From Chryseobacterium oranimense (GTDB lineage: Bacteria > Bacteroidota > Bacteroidia > Flavobacteriales > Weeksellaceae): a stretch of DNA of 64,000 bases. The notes under the pieces were generated by a model that was given only the letters and a program-made list of their open reading frames with translations, had not been told where the DNA came from and searched no databases. Positions 58,895 through 64,000 of the stretch are shown piece after piece (positions within the stretch are counted from its first letter, which is position 1; the number at the start of each line of letters is the position of its first letter). Made by a program: the position numbers and the translations under genes. The stretch spans positions 434,001 to 498,000 of the forward strand of contig NZ_FQWT01000003.1 of assembly GCF_900129755.1 (NCBI RefSeq), written 5' to 3'.

Positions 58895-58975
58895 TTATAT
58901 TTTATCTGGGACATAATGTTCATGTACAAGAGAACTTCATAGTCTCACCGCTACCACTGTTACTCACGATCATAC
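58895..58975 (-). pseudogene. toxin C-terminal tail remnant 2, frameshifted
   Basis: In one frame VSNSGSGETMKFS, in the next LVHEHYVPDKI then TAA. A one-base change would join them into a single toxin-like C-terminus. Two bases separate the stop from the following ATG. Confidence 0.4.
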
Positions 58976-58977
58976 TT

Positions 58978-59331
58978 CTATAAACCATTCCCTTCTGTAA
59001 AATCTCTTTTCAATTTATTTTTAAAATCTTCAAAATTAGAATGAAAAAAATATGGCGGCGGTGTAGAAAAACGAAATATCAATTCATCCATAAAAAAAGC
59101 TACTCGTTCCCAACAATTATCTGCATAATCATCATAATTATATCTATGATGAATGCTCTTGCTAAAGTCGACAAAATCTTCTTCTGTCAAGTGATATTTA
59201 TTTTTGTACAAATTTATATATTCGAATATTGAAAAGAAGAAATCTTTATATTGATCTATAGTTAGCCTAGAGAGATTTTCTGGATTAAATTCAAGATATA
59301 ATTTTTCTAAAATTTCTCTTCTTTCTTTCAT
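58978..59331 (-). CDS. small Rhs-locus protein, tandem paralogue of 59351
   Basis: 117 residues. It shares with its neighbour the plan LYLEFNPENLSRLTIDQYKDFFFSIFEYINLYKNKYHLT..DF...NC.ERV.FFMDEL and the ending SNFEDFKNKLKRDFTEGNGL. Cotranscribed with it (19-base gap). Probable immunity proteins from one duplication, but no family is recognised. Confidence 0.6.
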   Translation of the reverse strand: MKERREILEKLYLEFNPENLSRLTIDQYKDFFFSIFEYINLYKNKYHLTEEDFVDFSKSIHHRYNYDDYADNCWERVAFFMDELIFRFSTPPPYFFHSNFEDFKNKLKRDFTEGNGL

Positions 59332-59350
59332 ATAACTTCTTTACAATTTT

Positions 59351-59716
59351 TTATAAGCCATTACCTTTCGTGACATGTCTTTTCATTTTATTTTTGAAAT
59401 CCTCGAAGTTAGAATCCCAAAAAAATAGTGGGTGATAGGTATATAAAATCGCTAATTCATCCATAAAAAATCTTACTCTTTCGCCACAATTATCTTCAAA
59501 ACCATCATCTTCATAATTATATACAAAATCATTTGCAAATTCCCTAAAGTCTAAGGATGTTAAAAGATATTTGTCTTTGTATAAATTTATATACTCAAAC
59601 ATTGAAATAATAAAGTCTCTATATTCATCCAGGGTCATGTTGGAAATATTTTCTGGTCTTAGTTCAATTTCTAATTTTTCTTGAATCTGTTTTATAATTG
59701 CGTTTCTTTCTTCCAT
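59351..59716 (-). CDS. small Rhs-locus protein, tandem paralogue of 58978
   Basis: 121 residues. Middle FIISMFEYINLYKDKYLLTSLDF and the ending SNFEDFKNKMKRHVTKGNGL are nearly the same as in the neighbour. It starts 10 bases after tail remnant 3. The shared unusual C-terminus suggests a common binding surface. Confidence 0.6.
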   Translation of the reverse strand: MEERNAIIKQIQEKLEIELRPENISNMTLDEYRDFIISMFEYINLYKDKYLLTSLDFREFANDFVYNYEDDGFEDNCGERVRFFMDELAILYTYHPLFFWDSNFEDFKNKMKRHVTKGNGL

Positions 59717-59726
59717 ATAATTTATT

Positions 59727-59831
59727 TTACAGGTTCCAAGCTGGGGTAGTGGTTTGAATTAATGCTCTAAATATTGCTACATTTATAGGAATTGCAGGTC
59801 GTATTTGTCCATAATTCGGAACATTACTGTA
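59727..59831 (-). pseudogene. toxin C-terminal tail remnant 3
   Basis: 35 codons including the stop, ending IFRALIQTTTPAWNL, without a start codon and closed upstream by TAG. Placed like the end of a toxin gene just before its immunity gene. The rest of the 59832-60031 gap holds the terminator at 59933 and no gene. Confidence 0.45.
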
Positions 59832-59932
59832 CTAACCATAAGCTATTAAATACCTCGCTGATGTTTTAAAAGTATTCCGTTTCCTCTTTATTCCCGAAAA
59901 ATAATTATTTCATAAAGCCTGCTTTTTTCAAT

Positions 59933-59963
59933 AAAAAGGATAACCAAAACGATTATCCTTTTT
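59933..59963 (-). terminator. terminator, inverted near-copy of 57710-57740
   Basis: On the minus strand AAAAAGGATAATC-5-GGTTATCCTTTTT, one G-U pair. It lies beyond the 60032 gene. Confidence 0.75.
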
Positions 59964-60031
59964 TGATGCTTGTTATTCAAATGATGTTCCGTAATGTCCA
60001 TGACCATTCAATCCTAACATATCTTGAAACG

Positions 60032-60346
60032 TTATTCATTTTTCCAATAACACAGTATGTTTGATATATTTTCGTCAATTAAACATAATTCTTGAAAATT
60101 AATATAATCCATAATAACAAGGAAAACTTTATCCCCTGGATAATCCATAAGAGATTTAATCAATTTTAGATATAGTTCTTTTGTTAAAATACTTTTTGTT
60201 ATTTTTAATCTTATTTCATATAATGAAATAATCCTATTTTTATCTAATAAACTTGATATTTCTAGAGAAGGCTTTGTACAAGTTTCGCCTATTATCTTTT
60301 CTTGTTTTAAAAGAATATTTATTTGATTCTCTATAATTGTACTCAT
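60032..60346 (-). CDS. probable immunity protein for the displaced ART toxin
   Basis: 104 residues, helical (IENQINILLKQEKIIGETC..., KITKSILTKELYLKLIKSLM). It starts 11 bases after the toxin fragment's stop codon, the place where the cognate immunity gene is expected. No family recognised. Confidence 0.6.
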   Translation of the reverse strand: MSTIIENQINILLKQEKIIGETCTKPSLEISSLLDKNRIISLYEIRLKITKSILTKELYLKLIKSLMDYPGDKVFLVIMDYINFQELCLIDENISNILCYWKNE

Positions 60347-60357
60347 TATTATTTATA

Positions 60358-61326
60358 TTATTTAGGTTTGATAGGTGTTACGCTCGCACCAACCACAATT
60401 CCCGGCACTAAAAACTCATATTCATCTGCATAATATTCCTTTGCCATAAATGATGTATTTGGAATAGCTTGTCCTAAGGTAAACGTTTTTGTTAATAACA
60501 CTCCTCCAACATTATTTCTACCTAGTGCAAATTTAGTAGCGACATCTTTCATTGGCGTCCATGATGTCCATATACTATTATTATCTCCTCCTGCATGAAG
60601 TCCCATATTTGAATGAAAGGCACCAGTAAATGATAACCTAAATCCATTAGGAGTTGCTATTCCTAAAAGTGCTTCTTCATATGCAATACCTCCATTTAAA
60701 GATACCCCTCTATATAGTGTTATATTTCCTTTTGGTTTACTGTCTACGTCTGTAGCAGGTATATCAACCCCCTTTGAATTAGCCGCAAATTGAGTATCCC
60801 CATTAAGCATTAATGGCAAGCCCCAAAGACTACGAGTTGCTAAAGTACCTACAGCACTATAAAATGCCTGCGCATTTATCTCAATAATCTCCCCAATCTG
60901 AACAATTCTACTAACTCTACTAATTTCTGCTCCAGAAGCAAGAGTTGTAATACCAGCACCTTTGTCACCTCCAAACAGTCCCTTTAAAAAGTCCCAAAAA
61001 TTATTTTTTGCAGGACCCGGACTTGCTGCTGTAGCCATAATATTAGCAAATTCCCGGGTTTGTCCGAAAGTTTTTGGTCCCCCAACACTTCCACTATGAT
61101 TGGCTGTTAGAAACTTATCTCTATCCCCAATTGGATCTCCCCCAAACCAGCCTGAATTAGCATTCTGCATAAAGGTATCCCCCATAAAAGGAGTCATGGC
61201 TCTTCTTCCATCCGGATCTATAAAGCTTACAGGGTTGTTTAATGCATAATTATATGGAGAAAATCTTCTGCTTGTTTCTGCCAATGGATCAACTACTCCC
61301 CATCTTACGATATCACTCATATACAT
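60358..61326 (-). CDS. displaced Rhs core fragment with ADP-ribosyltransferase-like toxin C-terminus
   Basis: 322 residues from ATG 61326 (a second ATG two codons later is possible). Residues 1-45 duplicate the end of the Rhs core ([32 protein letters not shown]). After a variable linker the C-terminus reads ITLYRGVS near 200, [17 protein letters not shown] near 250 and [12 protein letters not shown] near 300, the R-S-E pattern of ADP-ribosyltransferases. No signal or start region of its own is evident; TAA precedes the duplicated core. It looks like a stored cassette that could recombine into the main rhs gene. Confidence 0.72.
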   Translation of the reverse strand: MYMSDIVRWGVVDPLAETSRRFSPYNYALNNPVSFIDPDGRRAMTPFMGDTFMQNANSGWFGGDPIGDRDKFLTANHSGSVGGPKTFGQTREFANIMATAASPGPAKNNFWDFLKGLFGGDKGAGITTLASGAEISRVSRIVQIGEIIEINAQAFYSAVGTLATRSLWGLPLMLNGDTQFAANSKGVDIPATDVDSKPKGNITLYRGVSLNGGIAYEEALLGIATPNGFRLSFTGAFHSNMGLHAGGDNNSIWTSWTPMKDVATKFALGRNNVGGVLLTKTFTLGQAIPNTSFMAKEYYADEYEFLVPGIVVGASVTPIKPK

Positions 61327-61355
61327 TCTTACACCATAATCGCTCCAGCCGGTTT
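61193..61355. repeat. rhs core repeat, displaced copy
   Basis: 163 bases matching 63142-63304 with a constant offset of 1949 and scattered substitutions. Marks the recombination boundary of the cassette. Confidence 0.85.
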
Positions 61356-61413
61356 ATTTTATCCGTAACTGTTAATACATTAGGAATAATCTTTTATTTA
61401 ACTTAAAACAAGT

Positions 61414-61435
61414 AAGAGCAGGATAACCCGCTCTT
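61414..61435 (-). terminator. hairpin after the 61510 immunity gene
   Basis: AAGAGCGGG-TTAT-CCTGCTCTT on the minus strand, one G-U pair, weak T-rich tail. Confidence 0.5.
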
Positions 61436-61509
61436 CCTTGTTTAAAAATATGTTCATAATTTAAAATCCTATAAGTTTTTCCAAGTAATAAACTTCCAAA
61501 TAACAAATA

Positions 61510-62271
61510 CTAATATGGTAATACATTATCACAAATAATAGGAGCCTGCATATATTCTGCAGCTAATTTATCCTTTAAATATTTTTCATGACCTTTGGCA
61601 ACGCCAAGTCCTAAATATATGGAATTGTTATTAATAAGAATCATTCCCTTAGGATTTTGAAGATTGTTTTTGTTGGTAAAATAAAATTCATAATCTCTAT
61701 TTGGTCTAGCTAAAACAAAAGAAAGCATTTCAAAATAATCATCAGTTTCAAATTCTATTTCTCCAAAATATTGAGGATATCTAAAATATTCTTCTTTAGG
61801 CTTAAATCCTATTAAACTATTTTTCATAAAATCAAATATGATTTCTTTTTCAACTTTATTTACATGTATATATAAATCAATTAACTTAATTTCATCAATT
61901 ATAGAAAAATTTTTAACAACACATAATGTACGATCACTTAATTTAGATAAAATAAAATCCATTATTTTGATATAATGCTTAATGGAACTAAAAGATAGCC
62001 CTGCCGTAAAAATTACTAAATTCTTATGTGTTTTTAATAGATAAAAAGTATAAACTATAAAACTTTCTATAGCCTCACCCGAATTTAAGTGATCATCTTT
62101 AAAACCTATAATATTTTCAATTTCAAGTTTAAGCTGATTTTTGCCTTTAAGATTACCATAATTATCATAAATTTTAATTGCACTTTTAATAGGAAAATTT
62201 ACAATAGTAAAATCTTTATTATTGATTAAATATTCATAATCACTATCTATATACGTTATTATTAGGCTCAT
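61510..62271 (-). CDS. probable immunity protein for the main Rhs toxin
   Basis: 253 residues, AT-rich, soluble alpha/beta protein (VIFTAGLSFSSIKHYIKIMDFIL, FEMLSFVLARPNRDYEFYFTNKNN). It starts 8 bases after the rhs stop codon, the expected immunity position. Larger than most immunity proteins. No family recognised. Confidence 0.6.
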   Translation of the reverse strand: MSLIITYIDSDYEYLINNKDFTIVNFPIKSAIKIYDNYGNLKGKNQLKLEIENIIGFKDDHLNSGEAIESFIVYTFYLLKTHKNLVIFTAGLSFSSIKHYIKIMDFILSKLSDRTLCVVKNFSIIDEIKLIDLYIHVNKVEKEIIFDFMKNSLIGFKPKEEYFRYPQYFGEIEFETDDYFEMLSFVLARPNRDYEFYFTNKNNLQNPKGMILINNNSIYLGLGVAKGHEKYLKDKLAAEYMQAPIICDNVLPY

Positions 62272-62279
62272 ATTAATTA

Positions 62280-64000
62280 TTATTTAGTAAGAAAATTTCT
62301 AATTGGGATACCATATTCCTTTGCATTTACATTTCTTGTAAAATTTCCACTAAGAATTGTTTTTATATATCTTACATTTCCTGTCTCTATTGCATACCTA
62401 ATTGCTGCATTCATACTATGGTTTCCTTCTGTTAAAATTATTTTACCATCAGTTGTTATAAATCCAGCTCCCTGTTTATTAAATTTTCCAGCTTTCATTA
62501 GTTTGTAAGAAGCTTCAATTATTGCTTCAGAATTTTTGGATAATGATTTTTGCCCACTGTAAATTCCTGCTTTCTTAGCAAAATTGGCTATTTTATTTTC
62601 CATAGAAATTGCAGCTCCACCGTATGCTCCAACTAATCCAGTTCCTAAACCTGAACCAACTAATCCATGTTCTGCTCCCCATTTAATACCTCCACCAACA
62701 TTAAGACGCATGTAATCTGTCATTTGTCCTCTAAGATCATCCATCCTTGCTTTGCCAGCGGCATCAAGAACGAATGCATTTCTTGTATGTGTATCAAGCC
62801 ATCCAGATAAGGGGCCTCTGATATTTTCTTGCACCCAGTTTGCTGTTCTTTCACTCAATTTTAGTTTACTTCCTGGTGGGTCTTCTCCAAATTGACCAAA
62901 GTCAAAGCCTCCAAAATAATCTGGGCCATTAGCATAGGCCATAAGATTTTTATACTCCTCTGTTTCACCATAAGTCTCCGCCTCTGTAACAAATCCACTA
63001 CCACCAGCACTACCTCCTCTTCCTTCTCCGGTACTTTCTCCAATCCAGCTTTCTGCTGAACCTGAAGTAGCACTTCCACCACCTGCATAATACCACCACA
63101 GAGAACCTCCAGGTGCACCACCTTCACCAGCACCAATTGGCGTCATGGCTCTTCTTCCATCCGGATCTATAAAGCTTACAGGATTATTTAAAGCATAATT
63201 ATATGGAGAAAATCTTCTACTTGCTTCTGCCAATGGATCAACTACTCCCCATCTTGCAATATCAGACATATACATTCTTGCTCCATAATCGCTCCAGCCG
63301 GTTTCCTGTTGAAGTTCCTTACCATTATATTGGTATTTATAAGCCGGATTTCCTGCCAAAGCATTGTAACCTTCATGCTTCATCCCGAAAGGATAAAAAT
63401 TGTTTTCCTCAATGATCTCTGGTCCTGAACCGTTTTGGGTGTAGCTTAAACGCACATTGCCTAAATGGTCTGTATAGCTGTAAATATACTTATTATTTTC
63501 AAAGTTATAATAGCCTTCAGCCGTAGGAACAAATTTTAAAGTGAAAGGGGCTGATGCAGTCTGGGATTCATACTGAAAACCGTCAAGATAATCTGTAGAA
63601 ATGGAGACCTCACCTACGAACAAATCCCCTCCGTATTTATATACTTTACGCAATTTCGTACCATCTGCTTTAAAAGTATAATTTGTAGTGACATTACGGT
63701 TGGTCAGGCTTCCTGTTACTAAATTTCGGACCCGATAGGTCTGGTTAAAAGTTATTTTGGCAGGAAGGTTATGAAAGTTGTAATCAATCTGCAAAACGCC
63801 TTTGTCCGTATGATTCTTCATATTCCCGTTATCGTCATAGGAAATGGTATTCCCTGAGGTATCAGGATATCCGCTGTAATTGGTTGAGCTGTCGGTAACG
63901 GAATTGAGCCTGTTGCCCGTATAAGCATAAGCGAGATTGTCTATCTGTGAAGCTGTTCCGGAAACTCCTTTCGTATTTCTCTGAAGGGACATAATATTGG
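62280..64000 (-). CDS. Rhs-family polymorphic toxin, C-terminal part (5' end outside window)
   Basis: The frame stays open to the right edge, so the true start lies beyond 64000. It shows RHS/YD repeats (YDDNGNMKNHTDKGVLQIDYNFHNLP, YTDHLGNVRLSYTQNG), the core end [27 protein letters not shown]...[13 protein letters not shown] near 245-280 of the visible part, a Gly/Ser-rich variable linker and a toxin C-terminus. The last 80 residues (GAGFITTDGKIILTEGNHSMNAAIRYAIETG) resemble the ParB/sulfiredoxin-type nuclease fold (D/E-G-N/H-H), but Ser replaces the usual Arg, so this is tentative. Probably exported by a type IX or VI system; no secretion gene is visible. Confidence 0.88.
   Translation of the reverse strand, partial: NIMSLQRNTKGVSGTASQIDNLAYAYTGNRLNSVTDSSTNYSGYPDTSGNTISYDDNGNMKNHTDKGVLQIDYNFHNLPAKITFNQTYRVRNLVTGSLTNRNVTTNYTFKADGTKLRKVYKYGGDLFVGEVSISTDYLDGFQYESQTASAPFTLKFVPTAEGYYNFENNKYIYSYTDHLGNVRLSYTQNGSGPEIIEENNFYPFGMKHEGYNALAGNPAYKYQYNGKELQQETGWSDYGARMYMSDIARWGVVDPLAEASRRFSPYNYALNNPVSFIDPDGRRAMTPIGAGEGGAPGGSLWWYYAGGGSATSGSAESWIGESTGEGRGGSAGGSGFVTEAETYGETEEYKNLMAYANGPDYFGGFDFGQFGEDPPGSKLKLSERTANWVQENIRGPLSGWLDTHTRNAFVLDAAGKARMDDLRGQMTDYMRLNVGGGIKWGAEHGLVGSGLGTGLVGAYGGAAISMENKIANFAKKAGIYSGQKSLSKNSEAIIEASYKLMKAGKFNKQGAGFITTDGKIILTEGNHSMNAAIRYAIETGNVRYIKTILSGNFTRNVNAKEYGIPIRNFLTK
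63142..63304. repeat. rhs core repeat, in the main gene
   Basis: Source copy of the 163-base repeat also found at 61193-61355. Confidence 0.85.

Overview
The window looks like chromosome of a Bacteroidota bacterium of the Flavobacteriia, most likely Chryseobacterium or a close relative. The DNA is AT-rich. Several genes are preceded by the flavobacterial -7 element TAnnTTTG. The gene set also fits: a 936-residue TonB receptor with a CarboxypepD_reg domain, a bifunctional DAHP synthase/chorismate mutase, an M42 peptidase, a DUF4294 protein, a Reg_prop/Y_Y_Y sensor kinase, GG-leader peptides, a terpene synthase pair and a Bacteroidota-type Rhs locus. These assignments come from reading motifs; no search was run.

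Layout. 1-5.3 kb: ilvE (cut by the left edge), mnmD, a Nudix hydrolase, DUF4294, M42 peptidase, a small membrane protein and rpe. 5.4-7.4 kb: a compact minus-strand operon with a secreted precursor-like peptide ending CPACGMG, a DUF692/MNIO enzyme and a DUF1772 membrane protein, a probable RiPP locus. 7.6-16.8 kb: alpha-L-fucosidase, ndk, rsgA, DAHP synthase/chorismate mutase, dnaX (gamma and tau in two frames joined at an A10 run), TetR and an alpha-oxoamine synthase. 17-22.5 kb: AraC and LuxR regulators, DUF1349 protein, an orphan response regulator, an MFS transporter and a small flavobacterial protein. 22.6-26.8 kb: a secreted nuclease, then three tandem ~365-bp non-coding units, then a minus-strand two-component operon whose response regulator is split into receiver and HTH reading frames.

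27-35.5 kb: a gene remnant, small redox and hydrolase genes, two 47-residue GG-leader Cys-rich peptides, and a large hybrid-architecture sensor kinase with its response regulator. 35.8-40.4 kb: two related secreted proteins and two tandem class I terpene synthases. 40.7-46.6 kb: a YwqK/MORN-type protein, a lipoprotein, and a TPR sensor kinase with its response regulator. 46.8-50.6 kb: LysR divergent from a three-gene operon (polysaccharide deacetylase, Dabb protein, serine hydrolase). 50.7-52.9 kb: a 2-kb segment (membrane protein plus AraC) bounded by direct copies of a terminator that lies next to tRNA-Ser(UGA). 53-57.7 kb: DUF6624, a TonB receptor and a beta-propeller phytase. 57.8-64 kb: the downstream part of an Rhs polymorphic-toxin locus. 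It has the 3' end of the active rhs gene, an immunity gene, a displaced core fragment with an ADP-ribosyltransferase-like toxin, and a run of small immunity genes, three of which keep only the last codons of a toxin in front of them.

The strongest candidates for something undescribed are the three tandem putative small RNAs at 23.2-24.2 kb, each with a palindrome at fixed distance from a conserved promoter-like block and beside a two-component system; the MNIO peptide operon; the repeated GGTTATTAGTTTTT intergenic element; and the toxin-tail fossils in the Rhs immunity array.
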